Part shown: one piece after another, positions 52,491 to 59,689 of the stretch | Layout of the letters: every line of letters begins with the position of its first letter | Position numbering within the stretch: the stretch's first letter is position 1 | NCBI RefSeq assembly: GCF_000374025.1 | Contig: NZ_KB893172.1 | Span: 124,001 to 188,000, forward strand | Reading direction: 5' to 3' | Length of the DNA: 64,000 bases | From: Spirosoma panaciterrae DSM 21099 | GTDB taxonomy: Bacteria > Bacteroidota > Bacteroidia > Cytophagales > Spirosomataceae | Notes under the pieces: generated by a model | Told to the model about the DNA's origin: nothing | Seen by the model: the letters and a program-made list of their open reading frames with translations, nothing else | Databases searched by the model: none | Translations under genes and position numbers: made by a program

Positions 52491-54956
52491 CTACTCCGTT
52501 TTCAGTGATTTCACCGGATTCATCAACGCGGCTTTGATGCTTTGGAAACTGACGGTAATGAACGCAATGGTAATGGCCAGAATACCCGACAGGGCGAAAA
52601 TCCACCAGGGGATGTCGATCTTATATTCGAAATTCTGCAACCACTTGTTCATGGCATACCAGCCAATAGGCGACGCAATCACAATGGCAATGACCACCAG
52701 AATCAGGAAGTCTTTGGCCAGCAACAGCACAATGTTGGTAACCGATGCGCCCAGCACTTTCCGCACGCCAATTTCTTTCGTTCGTTGCTGAGCGGCAAAC
52801 GCGGCCAGTCCGAACAGGCCCAGACACGAAATCAGAATGGAGATGATGGTAAAATAACTTACAATTCGGGAGGTACGAGCTTCGGCTTCGTAATTCTTCT
52901 GAAAATCTTCGTTCAGGAAGGTGTACGTAAACGGCTCTTCCGGGCGCAGGGCTTTCCACTTCTGTTCCAGAAAACCCAGCACCTGCTCCATATTGGCGGT
53001 GTTGACATGCACAATGATGTAATTGTAATTGGGCTGGCCGCTCAACAGAAACGCATAAGGTTCAATGCTCTGCCGAAGATTCTCGAAATGAAAGTCCTTG
53101 AGCACCCCCATGATCTCATACTTATGGGTTTGTCCCTGCCAGTCGAACTGGAGTTTCTGTCCGATGGCTTTGTTTAAGGGGATATGGAATTTGCGTAAGG
53201 TTGCTTCGTTGACGACGAGCCGATTGCTGGTATCGCCCGGAAACTGCCGGGAGAACATCCGGCCTGCCAGCAGTTTGAAGCCCATCGTGGGCAGGAAATC
53301 GTAATCGACCCAGTTTGTTTTGACCTGATCGGCGTTCATGGGGCCTTGGTCGGGCCGGTATAGTAAGAAATCGCTGGCGTTGTTGATACCCGGATAGTAT
53401 TGGGTTCCGGCAGCGCCCGTAACCTGATTGTTGCGGAGAATTTCAGAGCGATAAGCGCTGTACGCATTGTGGGATTCTTTACTGGTCAGGGCAACGGCAA
53501 TTTGCTGGTCCTGGGTAAAGCCGAGGGGTGTGCTGCGCAGAAACCGCATTTGTTCCTGAATCACGAATGTAGCCAGCACCAGCCCTACTGAAATCACAAA
53601 CTGGAACACTACCAGCCCCCGACGCAGGGCCACAGCCGATAAGGTATTGGCAAATTTACCCTTCAGAACCTGCGCCGGATTGAACATCGACAGGTAGAAA
53701 GCGGGATAGCTCCCAGCCAGTAAACCCGTCAGCAGAGCAAGGCCGATAAACGTCAGGACGATGCGCGGCTCGAATAGTTCAGGCAACTGCAACGCCTTAT
53801 TGGTCAACTGATTAAAGATAGGCAACGAGGCTGAGACCAGTGCCAGGGCAATGACTAGAGCAAGTAAGGAAAGGATCATCGACTCGCCCAGAAACTGTCC
53901 GATCAATGAACCCCGCTCGGCTCCCATTACCTTTCGAACCCCCACTTCGGCGGCTCGTTTGGCTGATCGGGCCGTGCTCAGATTCATAAAATTGATGCAG
54001 GCAATCAGGAGGGTAAACAGCGCAATCGACGCCAGAATGTACAGATAGGTTGTGGTGTTGGTCGGCGTAACAATGGTATTGATCTGATCGTAGAGATGAA
54101 TAGCAGGCACCGGAATCAGAAATAGCTTTTTGTCGAAGCCCACATTTTTTAGGCCGTTGGCGGCATACTTCGCCATAAAGGCCGGAAATTTTTGGGTCAG
54201 CCGGGCCGGATCAGTATTGGGGCGCAACTTCAGATACGTAACGAACATGTTGTTGCAGCAAAAGTCCAGCTTGGCATTTCGAAGAAAACCGCCTACCCAA
54301 CCGGCACTAAGAGGCAAAAAGAATTTGGCGTCGATGTGTGAACGGGCGCTTTCGTCGCGGTAAACACCTGTGATTTTGAAATCTTCACCACTGCCCGATG
54401 TACCACCAATTCGTATCAGTTTATTGAGGGCGGGGCCATTGCCGAATAACTTACGGGCGATTTCTTCCGACAGCACCACTGAATGCTGATCGATCAGGGC
54501 CGTGTGGGCATTGCCTTCGGTAAACTGATACGAAAACAGGTCGAAAAATGTCGAATCGACTTGGTAGCCTTTTGTTTCGTAGAATGCCTTGACTGATTTG
54601 CCGTTTTCCCGTACCTGCAACAACGCCTTATCGTCGATCAGATTGATCCACAGGCGGGCCACTTGTTCAATTTCCGGGAATTCGGATTTCAGCGCAAACG
54701 CATACGGAGCCGATGCGTTTGCATTCTTCTCCATGCCAGCTCCTTTGTTCCCCTTACCAATGATGGTTTCCTGCGCCATCAGATACAGTCGGTCCGCATG
54801 TTCCTGATGCTTATCGTACGATAGTTCGCTGCGGATGTACAGCAGCAACAGCATACAGCAGGTCAGACCGACCGAAAGTCCAAAGATATTGATCGCTGAG
54901 AACGACTTACTTCGCAGCAGATTCCGAACGGCGATTTTAAGATAGTTGAGAAGCAT
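52491..54956 (-). CDS. FtsX/MacB-type ABC transporter permease (two-module)
   Basis: 821 residues, the longest copy, beginning MLLNYLKIAVRNLLRSKSFS. First FtsX signature RAAEVGVRKVMGAERGSLIG (A-A in place of the usual A-K), second RTKEIGVRKVLGASVTNIVL, tail NPVKSLKTE. The first periplasmic domain carries extra Gly/Lys-rich residues (IIGKGNKGAGMEKNANAS, about 70-87). Divergent from the broken Uma2 gene, with a 45-bp gap between the start codons. Confidence 0.93.
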   Translation of the reverse strand: MLLNYLKIAVRNLLRSKSFSAINIFGLSVGLTCCMLLLLYIRSELSYDKHQEHADRLYLMAQETIIGKGNKGAGMEKNANASAPYAFALKSEFPEIEQVARLWINLIDDKALLQVRENGKSVKAFYETKGYQVDSTFFDLFSYQFTEGNAHTALIDQHSVVLSEEIARKLFGNGPALNKLIRIGGTSGSGEDFKITGVYRDESARSHIDAKFFLPLSAGWVGGFLRNAKLDFCCNNMFVTYLKLRPNTDPARLTQKFPAFMAKYAANGLKNVGFDKKLFLIPVPAIHLYDQINTIVTPTNTTTYLYILASIALFTLLIACINFMNLSTARSAKRAAEVGVRKVMGAERGSLIGQFLGESMILSLLALVIALALVSASLPIFNQLTNKALQLPELFEPRIVLTFIGLALLTGLLAGSYPAFYLSMFNPAQVLKGKFANTLSAVALRRGLVVFQFVISVGLVLATFVIQEQMRFLRSTPLGFTQDQQIAVALTSKESHNAYSAYRSEILRNNQVTGAAGTQYYPGINNASDFLLYRPDQGPMNADQVKTNWVDYDFLPTMGFKLLAGRMFSRQFPGDTSNRLVVNEATLRKFHIPLNKAIGQKLQFDWQGQTHKYEIMGVLKDFHFENLRQSIEPYAFLLSGQPNYNYIIVHVNTANMEQVLGFLEQKWKALRPEEPFTYTFLNEDFQKNYEAEARTSRIVSYFTIISILISCLGLFGLAAFAAQQRTKEIGVRKVLGASVTNIVLLLAKDFLILVVIAIVIASPIGWYAMNKWLQNFEYKIDIPWWIFALSGILAITIAFITVSFQSIKAALMNPVKSLKTE

Positions 54957-54972
54957 TGTTAAGCGTTTTGGT

Positions 54973-54980
54973 TAACTTTG
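54973..54980 (+). promoter_or_regulatory. Bacteroidetes -7 box of the broken Uma2 gene
   Basis: TAACTTTG, followed by GTAAAAAA, 22 nt before the original ATG at 55002. The layout matches the intact paralog at 51264-51271. Confidence 0.5.
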
Positions 54981-55001
54981 GTAAAAAACACGTGTTCGGA
55001 C

Positions 55002-55494
55002 ATGGAAGCAATTACAGAGCAATTATCTGACTATGAAATAGAACCGCAACGGCGGACCGTGCGGTAAACCTATGCCCAATCTTACTCACGGTGCTATTCA
55101 GGCTAATCTGGTGTTCGAACTTAAGACAGCCTATCGAACTAAGTACCGAATTGCCAGCGAAGTGACACTCGCTACACTGCCTGCTTCTAATACTTCCCAT
55201 GTGGTTATTTATCCTGCGATCACGTTAGAGTACCTGCATGAACCTGTCGAACGAACAGATGCCCCATTGGTCTGTATTGAAATACAATCACCTTCACAGA
55301 GTCTTGAACAAATGGTTGATAAAACAACGATGTACTTCGACTTTGGCGTAAAATCTTGTTGGATTGTGGCACCTGCTGTGCAGGGTATATTCGTTTATGA
55401 TCGTCCTGGTCATTATCAGTTTTTCTACGAAGCTGATGTATTACACGATCCAAATACTGGATTCGAACTACATTTGCCAGCTATTTTTGCATAA
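55002..55494 (+). pseudogene. Frameshifted Uma2-family gene
   Basis: Translation from the ATG at 55002 (MEAITEQLSDYEIE...) parallels the intact paralog (MEAVIDQ...) but stops at TAA 55065. The conserved remainder continues in another frame from about 55061 (GKPMPNLTHGAIQANLVFEL...) to 55494. Removing the 16 bases at about 55045-55060 would join the halves as DYEIERGKPMP, the usual Uma2 opening. In addition the catalytic Asp position (RPD-VVIYP in the family) reads TSHVVIYP. An internal start at ATG 55072 would give a 140-residue protein lacking the first strand, so residual expression cannot be excluded. Confidence 0.7.
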
Positions 55495-55498
55495 AAAG

Positions 55499-55567
55499 TA
55501 GGGCAGAGGGTTTAGGGCAAAGGGGTAAGGGCGTGAGACAGAATTTTTACCCTCTGCCCTATGCTAT
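55499..55567. repeat. Type A palindrome at the stop codon of the 55.6-58.0 kb permease
   Basis: 13-bp perfect outer arms (55499-55511 TAGGGCAGAGGGT and 55549-55561 ACCCTCTGCCCTA) around a G-rich loop. It lies between the converging Uma2 stop (55494) and the permease stop (55568). Confidence 0.75.
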
Positions 55568-57991
55568 TCACTCCGATTTAAGCGATTTAATAGGATTCGT
55601 TAGCGCAGCTTTTACACTTTGGAAACTGACCGTTAACAGGGCGATCAGGACTGTCAGGCCCCCAGCCAGCGCAAATACCCACCATTGAATATCGGTGCGA
55701 TAAGCAAAGTCATTCAACCATTTATGCATAGCGTACCAGCCAACAGGCGACGCAATCACCAGCGCTACCAGCACCAGCTTCATAAAGTCTTTCGAGAAAA
55801 GGGCTACCAGGCTAACTTCTGAGGCTCCAAGTACCTTTCGAATGCCGATTTCTTTCGTACGGGCTTCAGCCATAAACATCGATAACCCAAATAGACCCAG
55901 ACACGAAATCAGGATGGCAATGCCGGAAAAGATACTAAACAGGGTTTGCTGGGTTTGCTCACGGGCATACAGCCGATCAAAACGTTCGTCCAGAAACTTG
56001 TAATCGAACGGCTGCTGCGGGAAAAACTGTTTCCATACCGACTCGACCCGTTGCACGGCTTCCGTTGTGTTGCCTTTCAGGGGTATCGACAGCCAGTTGA
56101 GCTGTCCGGGACGTAGAATCATCGCCAGAGCCGCCATTTGCTGGTGCAGGGATTCGAAATGAAAATCTTTCGTGACACCAATAATCTGCCCTTTGGCGGG
56201 GCCGTAATGAAAGGGTTTACCAATGGCCTGATCTGGTGTCCAGCCCAGTTGCCGAACGGCCGTTTCGTTCAGGATAACCATTGCCGTATCGGTCGAGTAG
56301 GAGCGGGCGAAGTTGCGCCCGGCAGCCATGCTAATCTGATAGGCCGGAATAAAATCGTAATCGACGCTTAGTCCCCGCAGGTTGATTTTGACCGGTGCCA
56401 TGGTGTCGCCTTTCATGGCCATAGCCCCGTATGAATCGAGCAGCCGCCCCGATGGTATCCGCGACGAACGGCCCAGATCACGTGCAAACCCGGTTTGAAC
56501 CAGTTGTTGTTTCAGAGTTTCGTAATTCGTTGTCGAATCACCCGCATCCCGCAGAATCAGCACCTGATCTTTGGCATAACCCAGCCGATACTCCTGGATG
56601 TATTTCATCTGGTTGTAGACCACGGCCGTGCTGATGATCAGAACAATAGCAATAGAGAACTGGGTAATGACGAGCACCTGCCGCAGTTTTCCGCTTCGCA
56701 AGGTCGAGGCAATTTGTCCTTTCAGTACACCCAATGGCCGGAACGAGGTTAGGAAAAAGGCGGGGTAACTTCCGGCTACCAGCCCTGTCAGAAGCGTTAT
56801 GCCGACCAGAACAGCCAGAAAAACCGGATTGATTAGCTGGCTGAGTGCCAGTTGCTTGCTGGTGAAATCGTTAAGGGCTGGCAGGCCCAGCATGACCAGA
56901 AAAATAGCAACACCCAGCGCCAGAAGTACCAGCACAAGCGATTCGCTCAAAAACTGCCCAATGAGCTGGTTGCGCAAGGCCCCTACAACCTTGCGCATAC
57001 CAACCTCTTTGGCTCGCCCCGCCGAACGGGCAGTGGCCAGATTCATGTAATTGATGCAGGCAATCAGTAAAATGAATAAACCGATGGCCGAAAAAAGATA
57101 AATATAGGTAATGTCGCCGGTTGGCTCCACTTCCGAATCGGTATGCGACCGTAGGTGGATGTCTGTCAGTTTCTGCAAATTCAGCACCGACCAGGTCGAT
57201 GCTTTACGACCCTCCTCGGCCGGAACATATTTGTCCTGAAAAGCCGGGAAAGCCGCTTCGAGCTGTCGGGGATCGACCGAAGTACCGTCCTGTCCCTGTT
57301 TTAGCAGCACATAGGTATTAAAGGAGTTATTACTCCAGTTGGTACGCAAACCTTCGGCTCCATAAATCCGGTTGTCGTTCAGGGTAGAGAATGAAATCAG
57401 AAAGCCGGGGTGAAAATGGGCCTGAGCCGGTAGAGGTTCATACACACCCGTAATCGTGAGGTCAAATTGGTTATTGAACCGGACGGTCTTACCCACAGGA
57501 TTTTCGCTGCCGAAATATTTCTGGGCCATCGGCCGGGAAAACATAATCGAAAACGGGTTGACTAGCGCCTGATCTGGATTGCCGCTCGTAATGTCGAAAT
57601 CAAGTATCTTAAACAGATTCGCTTCGGCCAGAAAAATGTCCGGCTCATTGAACGAATGTTCGCCTACGCGTAGCAGTCCATTGCTTAAATCCAGCGTTCG
57701 AACGACCTGTTCAACTTCCGAAAAGTCCTGTTTAACCAGTGGACCGAAGGGCGGTGCAGCCTGCGCCAGCTTCAGCGAAGGTGATCCGTCCGACGTAAGA
57801 AATGTCCGCGTAAGCCGGTAAGTTCGGTCGGCGTGGGTATTGTAACGGTCATAGCTGAGTTCGTCCTGTACATACAGAGCAATGAGCAGAAAACAGGCCA
57901 GCCCGACAGCCACACCTACTATGTTGATGAAACCAAATGTTTTGTGCTTCCGCAGATTACGAAAAGCGATGAGCAGATAGTTGCGTAGCAT
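55568..57991 (-). CDS. FtsX/MacB-type ABC transporter permease (two-module), first gene of unit
   Basis: 807 residues beginning MLRNYLLIAFRNLRKHKTFG. First FtsX signature RAKEVGMRKVVGALRNQLIG, second RTKEIGIRKVLGASEVSLVA, tail NPIKSLKSE. A sigma-54-like promoter (58025-58038) and tandem boxes (58091-58128) precede it, so it is the first gene of the rightmost permease unit. A divergent toxin-antitoxin operon starts on the other side of the boxes. Confidence 0.93.
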   Translation of the reverse strand: MLRNYLLIAFRNLRKHKTFGFINIVGVAVGLACFLLIALYVQDELSYDRYNTHADRTYRLTRTFLTSDGSPSLKLAQAAPPFGPLVKQDFSEVEQVVRTLDLSNGLLRVGEHSFNEPDIFLAEANLFKILDFDITSGNPDQALVNPFSIMFSRPMAQKYFGSENPVGKTVRFNNQFDLTITGVYEPLPAQAHFHPGFLISFSTLNDNRIYGAEGLRTNWSNNSFNTYVLLKQGQDGTSVDPRQLEAAFPAFQDKYVPAEEGRKASTWSVLNLQKLTDIHLRSHTDSEVEPTGDITYIYLFSAIGLFILLIACINYMNLATARSAGRAKEVGMRKVVGALRNQLIGQFLSESLVLVLLALGVAIFLVMLGLPALNDFTSKQLALSQLINPVFLAVLVGITLLTGLVAGSYPAFFLTSFRPLGVLKGQIASTLRSGKLRQVLVITQFSIAIVLIISTAVVYNQMKYIQEYRLGYAKDQVLILRDAGDSTTNYETLKQQLVQTGFARDLGRSSRIPSGRLLDSYGAMAMKGDTMAPVKINLRGLSVDYDFIPAYQISMAAGRNFARSYSTDTAMVILNETAVRQLGWTPDQAIGKPFHYGPAKGQIIGVTKDFHFESLHQQMAALAMILRPGQLNWLSIPLKGNTTEAVQRVESVWKQFFPQQPFDYKFLDERFDRLYAREQTQQTLFSIFSGIAILISCLGLFGLSMFMAEARTKEIGIRKVLGASEVSLVALFSKDFMKLVLVALVIASPVGWYAMHKWLNDFAYRTDIQWWVFALAGGLTVLIALLTVSFQSVKAALTNPIKSLKSE

Positions 57992-58024
57992 ATCAGCATC
58001 TGAAGTTTACCCGTAAAACACGAC

Positions 58025-58038
58025 CAAATGCCGTACCA
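58025..58038 (-). promoter_or_regulatory. Sigma-54-like -24/-12 promoter of the 58.0 kb permease unit
   Basis: Minus-strand TGGTACGGCATTTG, with TGG and TTG 11 bp apart. It is 34-47 nt before the ATG and 53 bp from the proximal box. Confidence 0.72.
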
Positions 58039-58090
58039 AAAAGATAAGTGCCTGATTGTTAGTTGTATTTATTGTGAGTTTGTGGCCGAG

Positions 58091-58128
58091 TGTCCGTTAA
58101 TGGACGCTGGCGAGTTCAGTTACGGACA
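58091..58128 (-). promoter_or_regulatory. Tandem upstream activator boxes
   Basis: Box 1 (58091-58106) is TGTCCG-TTAA-TGGACG. Box 2 (58113-58128) is AGTTCA-GTTA-CGGACA. Spacing is 22 bp. Confidence 0.72.
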
Positions 58129-58158
58129 AGGGAGTAAGGACTAATTCTATAGATTCTG

Positions 58159-58166
58159 TAACTTTG
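58159..58166 (+). promoter_or_regulatory. Bacteroidetes -7 box of the PIN toxin-antitoxin operon
   Basis: TAACTTTG, 26 nt before the ATG at 58192, fits TAnnTTTG. It lies only 30 nt from the distal activator box of the divergent permease, so the two transcription units share a regulatory region. Confidence 0.5.
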
Positions 58167-58191
58167 ATACGGAGACCATCCATCAACGGAA

Positions 58192-58410
58192 ATGACGACA
58201 AAACTTAACCCTGTACAATTACATCTACTGCAATTGTTCTCACATGATCTAAGCCAAAATGAACTCAAGGACATCAAGGCCTTGCTGGCTGACTATTTTG
58301 TCAGAAAAGCCGATGAAGAAATGGAGCGGCTACAACAACAAAAGCCAATGACTCAGGACGATCTGAATGCCCTGTTAACGGCGCACCTGCGTACTTCCTA
58401 CAAACCATAA
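58192..58410 (+). CDS. Antitoxin partner of the PIN-domain toxin
   Basis: 72 residues, highly helical (LNPVQLHLLQLFSHDLSQNE, then LKDIKALLADYFVRKADEEM). It lies directly before a PIN-domain gene and overlaps it by one base (TAATG). This pattern matches small antitoxins that accompany COG1569-type PIN toxins in Bacteroidetes and cyanobacteria. DNA-binding residues are not obvious. ATG start. Confidence 0.7.
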   Translation: MTTKLNPVQLHLLQLFSHDLSQNELKDIKALLADYFVRKADEEMERLQQQKPMTQDDLNALLTAHLRTSYKP

Positions 58411-58829
58411 TGAGGGTCTTACTCGATACGAATATTCTTCTGGTCATTACCCCTTATTTTTCTGCTTATCGCTGGGTGTATGATGCGCTGAAGGAAGGTC
58501 GATTTGAATTAGTGGTCTCAACCGAGATTTTGGCTGAGTACGCTGAAGTACTCGAACGCCAGTATTCAGCCATTTTTGCCGAACGGACTCTGTTAGCTTT
58601 AGACAATTTTCCGACAGTGATTCGGGTGGAACCCGCATTTCGGTTCCTGCTCATTCCCAATGACCCTGACGACAACAAATTCATCGATGCCGCAGTAATT
58701 GGGAATGCTGATTATATAGTCACAAACGACGGGCATTTTGAGCACGTATCTACTATTCCTTTTCCTAAAATTGATATACTAGCGTTCGACGCTTTTTGCT
58801 CCCTGCTTAAGCAATTTTTATCTGAATAG
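58410..58829 (+). CDS. PIN-domain ribonuclease toxin (COG1569/PIN_3 type)
   Basis: 139 residues. Acidic active-site residues are in the expected places: D6 in LLDTN, E43 in ILAEYAEVL, D93 in NDPDDNKFIDAAVIG and D107 in YIVTNDGHF. These enzymes bind Mg2+ and cleave RNA; a single-strand or tRNA target is typical but not predictable here. The start codon overlaps the antitoxin stop, giving coupled translation. It ends 14 nt before the convergent barrel-protein gene. Confidence 0.85.
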   Translation: MRVLLDTNILLVITPYFSAYRWVYDALKEGRFELVVSTEILAEYAEVLERQYSAIFAERTLLALDNFPTVIRVEPAFRFLLIPNDPDDNKFIDAAVIGNADYIVTNDGHFEHVSTIPFPKIDILAFDAFCSLLKQFLSE

Positions 58830-58842
58830 CAGATAATAGAAA

Positions 58843-59559
58843 TTAAAACTGGTTCTTTAACGCCAGAGTCGGGTACACCTGCATCCGGTTTTCATTCGTT
58901 AGCGTGTGGTAAAAGAGGTTAATGCGCGAACCAACCGATAGGCTCTTCCCCACTTTAACCCAGCATTGCGGATCACCAAAGAAGGCTACTTTTTTGCCGA
59001 TCAGCCCTTGGGTGAAATCGTTGCCCTGATTCCGGTTTTCGCTCCAGGCCACCAGACTTCCAGCAATCATGATTCGATAGTTGAAAAAACCTTTCCCGAA
59101 ATAAAACGTAACCTGTGGGTCGTAGCTTGGCTTCGGAAATGCATTGTACCGATACACCAGACTCGCACTGAACCAGGCACCACGCCATTGAAATGGGTAA
59201 GCGGCTCCAACACCAAACGTATTGGAGAGATAATAGCCATATGATGGCGGAGCCACCCCCAGACCCCCACTGTAGGTGAGCGCCAGGTACACCTTCGGAC
59301 GCCAGAACCGCAGATTCCGGGACACCTGTACAAAAAGCTGCCCAATGTTGTTATTTTCGCCCGAAAAGTCGGTCTGCATTTTCAGGAGAAATGAGCCGGT
59401 CGAGTCATTGTTTTTGAAATACTCAAAAGAAAGGGAGGCAAAGTTCGTTCGATTCAAAGCCGGGTCGAGCGAATGGCGGAAATCATAATGAAGTTGAAGT
59501 TGTTGTGCGTTGCCAGCCAGCGCAATCAAACACAAAAAAAGCAGAAGTAGAGTCTTCAT
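58843..59559 (-). CDS. Probable outer-membrane barrel protein (DUF5020-like)
   Basis: 238 residues with a signal peptide (MKTLLLLFLCLIALAGNAQ). The mature part begins QLQLHYDFRHSLDP and is rich in alternating aromatic/polar strands (FLLKMQTDFSGENNNIGQLF, FNYRIMIAGSLVAW), ending in LALKNQF with a terminal Phe as in outer-membrane barrels. The opening and length recall DUF5020 proteins, possibly nucleoside-channel-like. It stands alone between convergent and divergent genes. ATG start. Confidence 0.65.
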   Translation of the reverse strand: MKTLLLLFLCLIALAGNAQQLQLHYDFRHSLDPALNRTNFASLSFEYFKNNDSTGSFLLKMQTDFSGENNNIGQLFVQVSRNLRFWRPKVYLALTYSGGLGVAPPSYGYYLSNTFGVGAAYPFQWRGAWFSASLVYRYNAFPKPSYDPQVTFYFGKGFFNYRIMIAGSLVAWSENRNQGNDFTQGLIGKKVAFFGDPQCWVKVGKSLSVGSRINLFYHTLTNENRMQVYPTLALKNQF

Positions 59560-59689
59560 TGACGACAGAATTGTTTTGGCAAAACTTCGTCGTATTGCAT
59601 GAACAGGGCGGAATCAGGACGGAAACGTCACGGAAATGTGAATTCCGTTGCCAACATCACACACTGCAATAGATATGACCAACTAGCGT

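Noticed and set aside
12279..55567. CRISPR-like array, suggested by many similar repeats
   Set aside because: The repeats are palindromes kilobases apart with genes between them, not direct repeats separated by short unique spacers, and there are no cas genes.
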